From Streptomyces sp. CB00316 (GTDB lineage Bacteria > Actinomycetota > Actinomycetes > Streptomycetales > Streptomycetaceae): 64,000 nt of DNA. The notes under the pieces were generated by a model. That model did no database searches and was not told where the DNA came from. It was given only the letters and a program-made list of their open reading frames with translations. The stretch spans positions 832,106-896,105 of the forward strand of contig NZ_LIXI01000002.1 in assembly GCF_001905595.1 (NCBI RefSeq), in the 5' to 3' direction. Both the position numbers and the translations under genes were made by a program. Positions 1 through 10,035 of the stretch are shown piece by piece. How positions within the stretch are numbered: the first letter of the stretch is position 1; every line of letters begins with the position of its first letter.

Positions 1-1941
1 GATCTGCGCGAGAAGGCGTTCTTCGGGCCCGCCTCCAGTCGTTACAAGATCTACATCATCGACGAGGCCCACATGGTCACCCCGGCAGGGTTCAACGCCC
101 TGCTGAAGGTGGTCGAGGAGCCGCCGGAGCACCTCAAGTTCATCTTCGCGACCACCGAGCCCGAGAAGGTCATCGGGACGATCCGGTCGCGTACGCACCA
201 CTATCCGTTCCGGCTCGTTCCTCCGGGGACCCTGCGCAGCTACCTCGCCGATGTGTGCGGCCGGGAGAACAGCCCCGTCGAGGACGGCGTCCTGCCGCTC
301 GTCGTGCGGGCCGGCGCCGGGTCCGTGCGTGACTCCATGTCCGTCATGGACCAGTTGCTGGCCGGTGCGGGCGACGACGGTGTGACGTACGCCATGGCGA
401 CCTCGCTCCTGGGGTACACGGACGGCTCGCTCCTCGACTCGATCATCGACGCCTTCGCCGCCGGTGACGGGGCCGCCGCCTTCGAGGTCGTGGACCGGGT
501 CATCGAGGGCGGTAACGATCCCCGGCGGTTCGTGGCCGATCTGCTGGAGCGGCTGCGCGATCTGGTGATCCTCGCCGCCGTGCCCGACGCGGGGGAGAAG
601 GGGCTCATCGACGCCCCCGTCGATGTCGTCGAGCGCATGCAGGCCCAGGCCTCCGTCTTCGGCGCCGCCGAGCTCAGCCGCGCCGCCGACCTGGTCAACG
701 ACGGGCTCACCGAGATGCGCGGCGCCACCTCGCCGCGCCTCCAGGTGGAGCTGATCTGCGCCCGGGTCCTGCTTCCCGCCGCCTTCGACGACGAGCGGTC
801 GACGCAGGCCCGGCTCGACCGGCTGGAGCGCGGTGCGTCCGCCGCGGCTGCCGCCTCGTTCGCGGCGCCGCCCGCCGCCGCTGTGCCCATGGGGTACGCC
901 CCCGGGCCCGAGGCCCACGCCCCGCAGGGCCACATGCCCCAGGCCGCCTCCGCCGCCCCCGCGGGTCAGGACGCCGCCCGTGCCGCTGTACGGGGCGAGG
1001 CGCCGGCCCCCGCGCCCGCCGCCGAACCCGTCACCGCGCAGCCCTCCGCCCCGCAGCCCCCCGCCCCGCAGTCCCCCGCCGAAGCCCCCGCCCAGCGCCC
1101 CGGGTCCTGGCCCACCGCCGCGGGCGGCGAGCAGGCCCGGCGCCCCGGCGGCTGGCCCACCGCGTCCGCCCCCGGCAGCGGCCCCGCCACCCCGCCCCCC
1201 GCCGTACCCGCACCGGCCCCCGCCACCCCCGCGGCCCCCTCCGCACCGGCCGCCCCGGCAGCGGGCGGACAGGGCATGGCCCAAGGAGCCGGGCAGGTCC
1301 AGAGCATGTGGCCCGACATCCTGGAGGCGGTGAAGAACCGGCGCCGCTTCACCTGGATCCTGCTCAGCCAGAACGCCCAGGTCACCGGGTTCGACGGGAC
1401 CACCCTCCAGATCGGCTTCATCAACGCGGGCGCCCGGGACAACTTCGCAAGCAGCGGCAGCGAGGAGGTGCTCAAGCAGGCACTCGCCGAGCGGTTCAAC
1501 GCCCAGTGGCGGGTCGAGGCGGTCGTCGACACCTCCGGCGGCGCTGCGGCCCCCCCGCCCCCCGTCGGTGGACGCCCGGCCCCGCAGTACACGCCGGCCC
1601 CGACGCCCTCACCCGCCACCCCGACCCCGACGGCGTACGAGGGCAGCCCGGCGCACGCCCCCCAGCAGCAGCACAACCAGCAGTCCCAGCAGGCCGCCGC
1701 CCCGTCCTCCGCCGGGCAGCAGCAGCCGCAGCAGACCCAGCAGGGCCGGGGTGCGGGCCCCTCCGCCCCCGAGCCATCCCACGGCGGGTACGCCTCCGAG
1801 CCGCCGCGCCCCGTGGCCCCCGAGGACGACACCGCGGAGGCGGACGATCCGGATCTCGTCGACTCCGCCCTCTCCGGCCACGAGCTGATCGTCCGCGAGC
1901 TGGGCGCCACCGTGGTGGAGGAGTTCACCAACGAGCAGTGA
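1..1941 (+). CDS. dnaX: DNA polymerase III subunit gamma/tau, 5'-truncated by window edge
   Basis: Clamp-loader ATPase subunit of the replicative polymerase. The reading frame is open from base 1, so the true start and Walker A lie upstream; 646 residues are visible. The Walker B box IIDEAH is at visible residues 19-24, followed by the sensor segment FIFATTEPEKV and the arginine-finger region (here RSRT rather than the usual SRC). After the AAA+ and lid/collar regions (to about residue 280) comes a long Ala/Pro-rich linker, a conserved block around 440-500 (WPDILEAVKNRRR onward), and a Gln/Pro-rich, acidic tail. Long low-complexity linkers are usual in actinobacterial DnaX. No -1 frameshift signal for a short gamma form is obvious. 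purD follows after 100 bp. Confidence 0.95.
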   Translation, partial: DLREKAFFGPASSRYKIYIIDEAHMVTPAGFNALLKVVEEPPEHLKFIFATTEPEKVIGTIRSRTHHYPFRLVPPGTLRSYLADVCGRENSPVEDGVLPLVVRAGAGSVRDSMSVMDQLLAGAGDDGVTYAMATSLLGYTDGSLLDSIIDAFAAGDGAAAFEVVDRVIEGGNDPRRFVADLLERLRDLVILAAVPDAGEKGLIDAPVDVVERMQAQASVFGAAELSRAADLVNDGLTEMRGATSPRLQVELICARVLLPAAFDDERSTQARLDRLERGASAAAAASFAAPPAAAVPMGYAPGPEAHAPQGHMPQAASAAPAGQDAARAAVRGEAPAPAPAAEPVTAQPSAPQPPAPQSPAEAPAQRPGSWPTAAGGEQARRPGGWPTASAPGSGPATPPPAVPAPAPATPAAPSAPAAPAAGGQGMAQGAGQVQSMWPDILEAVKNRRRFTWILLSQNAQVTGFDGTTLQIGFINAGARDNFASSGSEEVLKQALAERFNAQWRVEAVVDTSGGAAAPPPPVGGRPAPQYTPAPTPSPATPTPTAYEGSPAHAPQQQHNQQSQQAAAPSSAGQQQPQQTQQGRGAGPSAPEPSHGGYASEPPRPVAPEDDTAEADDPDLVDSALSGHELIVRELGATVVEEFTNEQ

Positions 1942-2028
1942 GGCGAACGAGCAGCAACGCGACCGGAGCGGAGCAGGTACCAGCCGTCCACGGAACGGCG
2001 GCCGTCCGGGCCCGCCGCCCCCGGCGGC

Positions 2029-2041
2029 TAGGCTGCACCCC
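2029..2041 (+). promoter_or_regulatory. -10 element, leaderless purD promoter
   Basis: TAGGCT at 2029-2034 is followed by exactly 7 bases and then the purD GTG. A transcript starting about 7 bases after the -10 box would begin on the start codon. No Shine-Dalgarno is present. The -35 box is weak. Confidence 0.45.
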
Positions 2042-3301
<1,260 letters not shown>

Positions 3302-3581
3302 TCCCGCCGGCCACCCCGCCCCTGCCCCATGGAGTGAACAGAGGAAGTGCACAGACGCGAAGCCGCAGCCCTGCCCTACGGACGCGGACACGTCAGCAGC
3401 TTTGCCCAAAGCCATTCCATCGAGTGACGACTGGGCCAGACGGATGACGCCCGCCGGGACCCCAACTAGGGTGCGGCGCAAGCGTTCCGGCACTTGGCCC
3501 ACCGGCATTGCGGTGTCGGTGACGGGTGCCACAGTGGGGGAGTGAGCAACCGCCGCGGGGCAGAGGGGGTGGCATCCGGCC

Positions 3582-5231
3582 GTGTCCGGTATCGACGTGG
3601 GTGAGGAGCTGGGTGCGCGGGCCGCACAGGCCCGGGCGCTCGCCCTGCTGCGGATCCGCAGCAGGGCACTGGCCGTGGTGATCACGCCCGCGGCCGTGGC
3701 CGTCGTGCTGTTCGCCGCGGGCGCCCAAGGGCACCTCGGCGGGCCCGTCTGGGACGGTGTGCGCTGGGCGGTGCTCGGGGTCGCCGTCGTGGTGCTGCTG
3801 GTGGCCGCCGCCGTCGTGGTGTCCGTCGCACGGGCCCGGCCCGCCGTGAGCCCCATCGTTCCCGTGGCGGAGGAAGGGGCCCCCGACCTCTACCGGCTGG
3901 TCCGGGACCTGGCCGACCGGCTCGGCGTCCCCGCCCCCTCGGCCATAGCGCTGACCCCGGACTGCGACAGCTGGCTGGAGGACCGCGCCCACCGCAGCAG
4001 CGGTGGAGCGAGATCGGAAGCCAGGAACGCGGCCCCCGTCCTGGTGATCGGCTCCCCCTTCCTCTGGTGGATGCGGGTCGCCGAGCTCCGCGCCGTCCTC
4101 GCCCCCGTCGTGGCGGGCACCGACTCGTCCGCGCACCCCGACATAGCCGCCGCCCGCCGCTTCGTCCGCGGTCTGGACGCCGCGGTGGCCGACGGCGCCG
4201 CCCCCGGCCGGGGCGCGCTGCGCGGGGCGCCCGTGACCTTCGCCGGCTGGATCGCCCGGCTGCTGCTGCGCGCCTGCCGGGAACACGCCGCCGAGATGGA
4301 GCGGTGCGTCGCGGCCACGGCCTCCATGCGTGCCCAGGGCGTCGACTACGCACTCCGCATCGCCGCCCAGGAGCAGGTCGGCCTCGCCTACGCGGGCTGG
4401 GACCGGCTGCTGACCAGGGTCGCCCTGCCCGCCTGGCGGATGGGCCGCTGGCCCTCCCGGCTGGACGCCGGGGTGGTCTCCGCCCTCACCGAGCTCTCCC
4501 GCCGGGACCGGCTGGCCGACGGCTTCACCTCGCGCCTCGGCGAACGTCCCGCCTGCGACCTGCTGGAGGAGCCCGGCATCGCCGACGAGGCCACATCCCT
4601 GCTCGCCGCCCGCCTCTTCCACGGCGGCCCGGCGGAGAGCGGTCCGGACTGGGCGCCGGTGGACTGGCAGCAGTATCCCGACGAGGTCGTCGACCGGAAG
4701 TGGCGTACGGAGGCGGCCCGGCTGCACCGGGTGCTCGACGCCATGGGGGTCCCCCCGGCCTCCGTGGCCGATCCGGCGGTGCCCACCCTGGCCCGCGTCA
4801 TGGAGCACCTGGCCGGTCCCGGCGGGCCCGGGGAGGAGCTCGCGGCGGGCATCGGGGCGGCGGTCGCCCGCGACGATGCCCAGGCCCCGGCGCCCGGCCC
4901 GGCCCAGCAGACGGCGTCCGCCGCCGCCGACCCCCTCGACCTCTGGGGCCCCGACCCTCTCCCCCTCTTCCCGCTCCAGCCGCCGCGTACGGGCACGGAG
5001 CTGCTCGCCGACCACGTCGCCGCCATGGTCTGCTGCGCGGCCGTGGACACGGCGGGCGCGGCCCCCGGCCTCGACTGGCTGGACGGCCCCGCGCTGCTCG
5101 TCGACGGCGAGCGCCGGGCGGACCTCGCGGTGCCGGTCCTCAGCCTGGTCGAGGACGGCGACCCGGACCCGCTGCGGTCCTGGCTGGCCGAGGTGGGCGT
5201 CCGCTCCGACAAGCCCGTACGGCTGGTGTGA
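3582..5231 (+). CDS. Membrane protein with degenerate M48-type peptidase domain
   Basis: 549 residues. Two hydrophobic segments (about 28-47 and 58-82) are followed by a domain laid out like M48/HtpX peptidases: the segment APDLYRLVRDLADRLGVP, then LVIGSPFLWWMRVAELRAVLAPVVAG. In active M48 enzymes the latter motif reads ELRAVLAHELxH; here the HExxH zinc ligands are replaced by PVVAG, so proteolysis by the usual mechanism is not expected. The rest is Ala/Arg/Asp-rich and unrecognised. GTG at 3582 follows a purine-rich stretch (GAGGGGGTG) about 12 bp upstream. It sits between purD and a dimethylformamidase-like gene with no overlap. A role as a membrane scaffold or pseudo-protease is inference; the M48 relationship rests on motif reading only. 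Confidence 0.7.
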   Translation: MSGIDVGEELGARAAQARALALLRIRSRALAVVITPAAVAVVLFAAGAQGHLGGPVWDGVRWAVLGVAVVVLLVAAAVVVSVARARPAVSPIVPVAEEGAPDLYRLVRDLADRLGVPAPSAIALTPDCDSWLEDRAHRSSGGARSEARNAAPVLVIGSPFLWWMRVAELRAVLAPVVAGTDSSAHPDIAAARRFVRGLDAAVADGAAPGRGALRGAPVTFAGWIARLLLRACREHAAEMERCVAATASMRAQGVDYALRIAAQEQVGLAYAGWDRLLTRVALPAWRMGRWPSRLDAGVVSALTELSRRDRLADGFTSRLGERPACDLLEEPGIADEATSLLAARLFHGGPAESGPDWAPVDWQQYPDEVVDRKWRTEAARLHRVLDAMGVPPASVADPAVPTLARVMEHLAGPGGPGEELAAGIGAAVARDDAQAPAPGPAQQTASAAADPLDLWGPDPLPLFPLQPPRTGTELLADHVAAMVCCAAVDTAGAAPGLDWLDGPALLVDGERRADLAVPVLSLVEDGDPDPLRSWLAEVGVRSDKPVRLV

Positions 5232-5421
5232 CAGCACGCAGAGGCCGGCGTAAAGGCAGAGCCAGGCGGCGTCAAAGCACGCAGCCCCCGGAAGAGGAGG
5301 TTCCGTTCACGTCAATCAGCGACGAAGGGTGACGGAGTGCGCGCGTAATGTGATGTGCTGGGGACCGGCGCTGACATCGTGCGCGCCGGAGTTGTCCGGG
5401 GACCTGAGGGAGGGGCGCGGC

Positions 5422-6876
5422 ATGGGGGCGGAGCAGATTCGCCGGTGGGAGTCGGGCGCCCTCGCGCACGCGGTGAGCGACCCCTTCGGCCAGGGCCCGC
5501 TGCCCTGGCTGCGCGGCAGTGAGAACTACTTCGACGACACCGGCCAGGTCGTCCCCTGGTACGCCGACCTCGGCCGCTCCACCGGCGGCGGCACCCGCAC
5601 CGCCGACGACGTGCACCGGCAGATCAAGGGCTTCGTCTCGCCCGGAGCGGCCGCCCCCGGCGAGGCCATCGACTTCCACATCACCGTGGACCCGCCCCAG
5701 CAGTTCTCCGTGGACGTCTACCGGATCGGTCATTACGGGGGCGACGGCGCGGCCAAGATCACCACGAGCCCGCGCCTCTCCGGCATCGTCCAGCCGCCCC
5801 CGCTGGCCGCCGACCGGACCGTCTCCTGCCACCACTGGTGGATGTCCTGGCGGCTCCAGATCCCCACCTACTGGTCGGTCGGCGCGTACGTGGCCGTCCT
5901 GACGACCGCCGACGGGTACCGCTCGCACATCCCGTTCACCGTCCGCCACGACCACCCCGCCGACCTGCTGCTCCTGCTCCCGGACATCACCTGGCAGGCG
6001 TACAACCTCTATCCGGAGGACGGCCGCACCGGCGCCAGCCTCTACCACGCGTGGGACGAGCGGGGGCGGCTGCTCGGCGAGGAGGACGCGGCCGTCACGA
6101 TCTCCTTCGACCGCCCGTACGCCGGGGCGGGCCTACCGCTGCACGTGGGGCACGCGTACGACTTCATCCGCTGGGCCGAGCGGTACGGCTACGACCTCGC
6201 CTACGCCGACGCCCGTGACCTGCACGCGGGCCGCATCGACCCCAGCCGCTACCGGGGCCTGGTCTTCCCCGGCCACGACGAGTACTGGTCAACGCCCATG
6301 CGCCGGGCCGCCGAGCGCGCCCGCGACTGCGGCACGTCGCTCGTCTTCCTCTCCGCCAACACCATGTACTGGCAGGTGGGCCTCGCCCCCTCCGCCTCCG
6401 GCATCGCCGACCGCCTGCTGACCTGCCGCAAGCGCCGGGGCCCGGGAAAGTCCGCCCTCTGGCGCGAGGTGGACCGGCCCGAGCAGCAGCTCCTGGGCAT
6501 CCAGTACGCGGGCCGGGTCCCCGAGCCCAGCCCTCTGGTCGTGCGCAACGCCGAGCACTGGCTCTGGGACGCCGCGGGCGCGGCCGACGGCGACGAGATC
6601 CCGGGCCTGGTCGCCGGTGAGGCCGACCGCTACTTCCCCCGTACGAGCCTGCCCGAGCACGACAACCGGATCCTGCTCGCCCACTCCCCGTACCAGGACT
6701 CCGAGGGCGCCACCCGACACCAGGAGACCTCGCTCTACCAGGCCCCCTCCGGCGCCCTCGTCTTCGCCTCCGGCACCTTCGCCTGGTCCCCGGCCCTGGA
6801 CCGCCCGGGCCACACCGACTGCCGGATCCAGCGGGCGACGGCCAACCTCCTCGACCGGATCTGCAAGCGCGACTGA
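5422..6876 (+). CDS. N,N-dimethylformamidase beta-subunit-like domain protein
   Basis: 484 residues. The sequence contains blocks typical of the large-subunit domain of N,N-dimethylformamidase (DMFase_B): the segment around VDVYRIGHYGGDGA, the pair WQAYNLYPEDGRTGASLYHA, and LVFPGHDEYWSTPMRRA followed by FLSANTMYWQVG. In Streptomyces such proteins are chromosomal and their substrate is not established, so formamide hydrolysis is not claimed. No signal peptide is visible. I chose ATG 5422 because GGGAGGGG lies 7-14 bp upstream; an upstream in-frame ATG at 5329 has no ribosome binding site. Confidence 0.8.
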   Translation: MGAEQIRRWESGALAHAVSDPFGQGPLPWLRGSENYFDDTGQVVPWYADLGRSTGGGTRTADDVHRQIKGFVSPGAAAPGEAIDFHITVDPPQQFSVDVYRIGHYGGDGAAKITTSPRLSGIVQPPPLAADRTVSCHHWWMSWRLQIPTYWSVGAYVAVLTTADGYRSHIPFTVRHDHPADLLLLLPDITWQAYNLYPEDGRTGASLYHAWDERGRLLGEEDAAVTISFDRPYAGAGLPLHVGHAYDFIRWAERYGYDLAYADARDLHAGRIDPSRYRGLVFPGHDEYWSTPMRRAAERARDCGTSLVFLSANTMYWQVGLAPSASGIADRLLTCRKRRGPGKSALWREVDRPEQQLLGIQYAGRVPEPSPLVVRNAEHWLWDAAGAADGDEIPGLVAGEADRYFPRTSLPEHDNRILLAHSPYQDSEGATRHQETSLYQAPSGALVFASGTFAWSPALDRPGHTDCRIQRATANLLDRICKRD

Positions 6877-6971
6877 CGGCCGGCGGGCGTGTTCAAGGAC
6901 CCGCTCCCGCCACCGCCCCCTCCGTGCGGGACAATCGGAACCGCTCCTGGATCAATCTACGCGGAGGCACC

Positions 6972-7886
6972 GTGTCCGGTTTTGTAGAAAAGCCCGAGCC
7001 CGTGCAGGTTCCGGGCCTCACCCACCTGCACACCGGCAAGGTACGTGACCTGTACCGGAACGAGGCGGGCGACCTCGTCATGGTCGCCAGCGACCGTATC
7101 TCCGCGTACGACTGGGTCCTGCCCTCCGAGATCCCCGACAAGGGCCGCGTCCTCACCCGGCTCTCGCGCTGGTGGTTCGACCAGCTCGCCGACCTGGTGC
7201 CCAACCACGTCCTCTCCACCGAGCTGCCGCCCGGCGCCCCGGCGGACTGGGAGGGCCGCACCCTCATCTGCACGTCCCTGCGCATGGTCCAGGTCGAGTG
7301 CGTGGCCCGCGGCTATCTCACGGGCTCCGGGCTCGTCGAGTACAACGCCTCCCGTACGGTGTGCGGCATCGGCCTGCCCGAGGGTCTGGTCGACGGTTCC
7401 GAGCTGCCCGGCCCGATCTTCACCCCGGCCACGAAGGCGGCCGTAGGCGACCACGACGAGAACGTCAGCTACGAGGAGATCGCCCGCGAGGTCGGCGTGG
7501 AGACGGCCGCCGAGCTGCGGCGGACGACACTCGACGTCTACCGCCGGGCCCGGGACGTCGCCCACCAGCGCGGGATCATCCTGGCCGACACCAAGTTCGA
7601 GTTCGGCTTCGAGACGACCGAGGACGGCGGCGAGCGGCTGATCATCGCCGACGAGGTGCTGACGCCCGACTCCTCGCGCTTCTGGCCCGCCGCCACCTGG
7701 AAGCCGGGCCGTGCGCAGCCGTCGTACGACAAGCAGTTCGTCCGGGACTGGCTGACCTCGCCGGCCTCCGGCTGGGACCGCGCGAGCGAGCAGCCGCCGC
7801 CGGCGCTTCCGCAGGAGGTCGTGGACGCGACCCGCGCCAAGTACATCGAGGCGTACGAGGTCCTGACCGGCTCCAACTGGTCGTAG
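6972..7886 (+). CDS. purC: Phosphoribosylaminoimidazole-succinocarboxamide synthase (SAICAR synthetase)
   Basis: Catalyses ATP-dependent condensation of CAIR with aspartate to SAICAR in purine synthesis. 304 residues, normal length. Family landmarks: GKVRDLY near residue 20, VASDRISAYDWVLPSEIPDKG, and the aspartate/ATP region LADTKFEFGF plus ADEVLTPDSSRFWP. GTG 6972 is preceded by GGAGG 5-9 bp upstream; the in-frame upstream ATG at 6924 would read through that site. The gene ends at a strong hairpin terminator. Confidence 0.97.
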   Translation: MSGFVEKPEPVQVPGLTHLHTGKVRDLYRNEAGDLVMVASDRISAYDWVLPSEIPDKGRVLTRLSRWWFDQLADLVPNHVLSTELPPGAPADWEGRTLICTSLRMVQVECVARGYLTGSGLVEYNASRTVCGIGLPEGLVDGSELPGPIFTPATKAAVGDHDENVSYEEIAREVGVETAAELRRTTLDVYRRARDVAHQRGIILADTKFEFGFETTEDGGERLIIADEVLTPDSSRFWPAATWKPGRAQPSYDKQFVRDWLTSPASGWDRASEQPPPALPQEVVDATRAKYIEAYEVLTGSNWS

Positions 7887-7894
7887 GAGGTACG

Positions 7895-7930
7895 CAGAAG
7901 GCCCCGGTCGATGTCGACCGGGGCCTTCTG
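7895..7930. terminator. Bidirectional terminator between purC and tRNA-Gly
   Basis: Near-perfect 17-bp inverted repeat (arms 7895-7911 and 7914-7930). It closes purC on the plus strand and the tRNA-Gly unit on the minus strand. Confidence 0.85.
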
Positions 7931-7935
7931 TTCTG

Positions 7936-8011
7936 TGGAGCGGACGACCAGGTTCGAACTGGCGACCTCAACCTTGGCAAGGTTGCGCTCTACCAACTGA
8001 GCTACGTCCGC
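7936..8011 (-). tRNA. tRNA-Gly (anticodon GCC), copy 1
   Basis: Reads on the minus strand as a complete cloverleaf with acceptor GCGGACG/CGTCCGC, D-loop with GG, anticodon loop TTGCCAA, and canonical TTCGA in the T-loop. CCA is encoded (7936-7938). Starts 24 bp downstream of the response-regulator stop codon. The 76-nt sequence is identical to the copy at 12012-12087. Confidence 0.97.
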
Positions 8012-8034
8012 AGTGCGCCGCAGCGCGATGCTCA

Positions 8035-8667
8035 CTATACCCAACCCCGCTCGCGTGCGAGACGAACCGCCGTGTGCCGGTTCTCCGCACCGATCTTGGA
8101 GGCGGCCGAGGAGAGGTAGTTGCGGACCGTCCCCTGTGAGAGCGAAGCCCGCTCCGCGATCTCCGCGACCGGCGCCCCGTCCGCCGCCAGTTCGAGCACC
8201 TCGGCCTCCCGGGCGGTCAGCGGGGAGTCCCCGGCGGAGATGGCGTCGGCCGCCAACTCCGGGTCGACATAGCGGTTTCCGGCGTGGACGGTACGGATGA
8301 TCTCGGCGAGCCGCCGGGCGCTGACGGTCTTCGGCACGAACCCGCGTACGCCGGCGGCCAGCGCCCGCTTGAGGTGCCCGGGACGGCCGTGGCTGGTCAC
8401 GATCATGGTGCGGCAGCCGGGCAGTGCGCTGCGGAGCGATGTGGCGATCTTCACACCGTCCGCGCCCGGCATCTGGAGGTCGAGGACGGCGACATCGGGC
8501 CGGTGCGCGAGGGCCATGGCGAGCGCCTCGGGGCCGCTCGCCGCCTCCGCGACCACCACGAGGTCGTCCTCCAGGGCGAGCAGCGCGGCCAGGGCGCCCC
8601 GGATCAGGTGCTCGTCGTCGGCGAGCAGGACCCGCACGGGCCGGCCGGCGGAGTCTTCGGTGGTCAT
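8035..8667 (-). CDS. LuxR/NarL-family response regulator
   Basis: 210 residues. The receiver domain begins VRVLLADDEHLIRGALA, giving the acidic pocket DD and phospho-acceptor Asp in VAVLDLQMPG; TSHG supplies the conserved Thr/Ser, and the Lys is in VPKTVSA. The C-terminal LuxR-type helix-turn-helix is PLTAREAEVLELAADG with NYLSSAASKIGAENR. ATG 8667 is chosen because homology begins there and GGAG lies upstream; the longer frame to 8871 is not convincing. It lies 31 bp after the sensor kinase and is probably co-transcribed with it and the ABC genes. Organisation (ABC exporter plus kinase plus LuxR regulator) resembles DesKR/LiaRS-type envelope-sensing modules; the signal is unknown. Confidence 0.93.
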   Translation of the reverse strand: MTTEDSAGRPVRVLLADDEHLIRGALAALLALEDDLVVVAEAASGPEALAMALAHRPDVAVLDLQMPGADGVKIATSLRSALPGCRTMIVTSHGRPGHLKRALAAGVRGFVPKTVSARRLAEIIRTVHAGNRYVDPELAADAISAGDSPLTAREAEVLELAADGAPVAEIAERASLSQGTVRNYLSSAASKIGAENRHTAVRLARERGWV

Positions 8668-8698
8668 CTTCGCTCCGAGTGGGCGGTACGGGAGGTGG

Positions 8699-10000
8699 TC
8701 ATCGTCCCTCCGGGGCACGGGTCCGGGTGGCGGGGGAGGGGCGGGCGGCCGGAGCCGTGAGCGGGACCGTCGCCGTGACCCGGAACAGGCCGTCCCCGGC
8801 CGTTCCGGCCTCCAGCGACCCGCCCAGGGCCGCGAGCCGCTCGCGCAGCCCGGCCAGGCCGGAGCCGCCACCCACCTCGGAGACCGCCCCCGCCCCGTCG
8901 TTCTCGACCTCCAGCACGACCGCGCCCGCCGCCGTCGTGAGCCGGATCACGCAGTGCCGGGGGTCGCCGTGGCGCAGGACGTTGGTCGCCGCCTCACGGA
9001 CCACCCAGCCGAGGGCGGCCTGGACGGCCAAAGGCGCCCCGATGCCCGCCGGGCCGTCGGCGCCCTTGACGGTGCAGGTGATCCCGGCGGCCTCCAACAC
9101 GCCCTTGGCGCCGAGCAGTTCGGTGGGCAGGTCGGCCTCGCGGTAGCCCCGTACGACATCACGTACCTCCTGCTGGGAGGCTCGGGCGATCCGCTGCACC
9201 TCGACCATCTGGTCCACGGCCGCCGCGTTCCCGCGCTGGGCCAGTTCCACGGCGAGCTCGCTCTTCAGCGCGATCACCGCCAGGTTCCGGCCCAGCACGT
9301 CGTGCATGTCCCGGCCGAACCGCAGCCGTTCCTCCGCCACCGCCAGCCGGGCCTGCATGTCCCGCGCCTCCTCGGCCTGCCACATCACGGTCAGGCTCCA
9401 GGCGCTCGGCCGACCCGAGACGAGCACCAGCAGGAAGACGACGAACAGTGAGAAGGCCGCCCCGAAGAGCAGTCGGCCGGGCACCCCGACAGCCGCCAGC
9501 AGCGCCACGACCGCCACCGCGAAGGCCGCGCACTGGAGTACGTACTTCCGGACGGGCACGATGAGCACGTACGGCGTCGCGAAAGCCAGGGGCAGGTCCA
9601 GTACCAGCAGGGCCAGTCCAGCGTCCGCGACCCCGCCCACCGCCGCGAGGGCCACCAGCAGCCCGGTCAGCACCGCCAGCAGCACCGCGGGGAGCCGCAG
9701 CCGCCGCAGCGGGAAGGGCTCCACGCCCCGGTAGTGAGCAAAGGCGGGGGACACGTTGCGGTTGCTCAGCAGGCACTGGCCGGCGTTCACCGTGAGGAAA
9801 GCCACCGCCAGGGAGACCGCCACCGGGCCCTGGCCGAAGGCCTTGCCGAGCGGCAGCAGACCCCAGGTGACGAGGAAGACCCAGGGGAGCGAGCAGAGCG
9901 TGACCCGGGTGTAGAGGTCGATGCGCTGGAGCTTGGTGCGCTCGTGCCAGCCGCGCCGCAACCCCCGTACTCGCCCGATCACCTCGTTCAGCTCCTTCAC
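8699..10000 (-). CDS. Sensor histidine kinase, HisKA_3/DesK type
   Basis: 433 residues. The N-terminal half holds about five or six hydrophobic segments, followed by a dimerisation helix with phospho-acceptor His in ERLRFGRDMHDVLGRNLA (motif RDMHDVLG). The C-terminal HATPase has the N box VVREAATNVLRHG, a G1 DxG-like stretch (ENDGAG) and G2 GSGLAGLRERLAALGG. The extracytoplasmic part is minimal, which points to sensing within or at the membrane. GTG 10000 is preferred: upstream in-frame codons run into the permease gene, and AGGGAC is present upstream. Gap to the response regulator is 31 bp. Confidence 0.92.
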   Translation of the reverse strand: MKELNEVIGRVRGLRRGWHERTKLQRIDLYTRVTLCSLPWVFLVTWGLLPLGKAFGQGPVAVSLAVAFLTVNAGQCLLSNRNVSPAFAHYRGVEPFPLRRLRLPAVLLAVLTGLLVALAAVGGVADAGLALLVLDLPLAFATPYVLIVPVRKYVLQCAAFAVAVVALLAAVGVPGRLLFGAAFSLFVVFLLVLVSGRPSAWSLTVMWQAEEARDMQARLAVAEERLRFGRDMHDVLGRNLAVIALKSELAVELAQRGNAAAVDQMVEVQRIARASQQEVRDVVRGYREADLPTELLGAKGVLEAAGITCTVKGADGPAGIGAPLAVQAALGWVVREAATNVLRHGDPRHCVIRLTTAAGAVVLEVENDGAGAVSEVGGGSGLAGLRERLAALGGSLEAGTAGDGLFRVTATVPLTAPAARPSPATRTRAPEGR

Positions 10001-10035
10001 GTCGTCCCTGTGGCTCCGTCCGGCGCGCTCCGCTG

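Noticed and set aside
7912..8015. Phage or integrative-element attachment site at tRNA-Gly
   Set aside because: No integrase, excisionase or other mobile-element gene lies between or beside the two tRNA copies.
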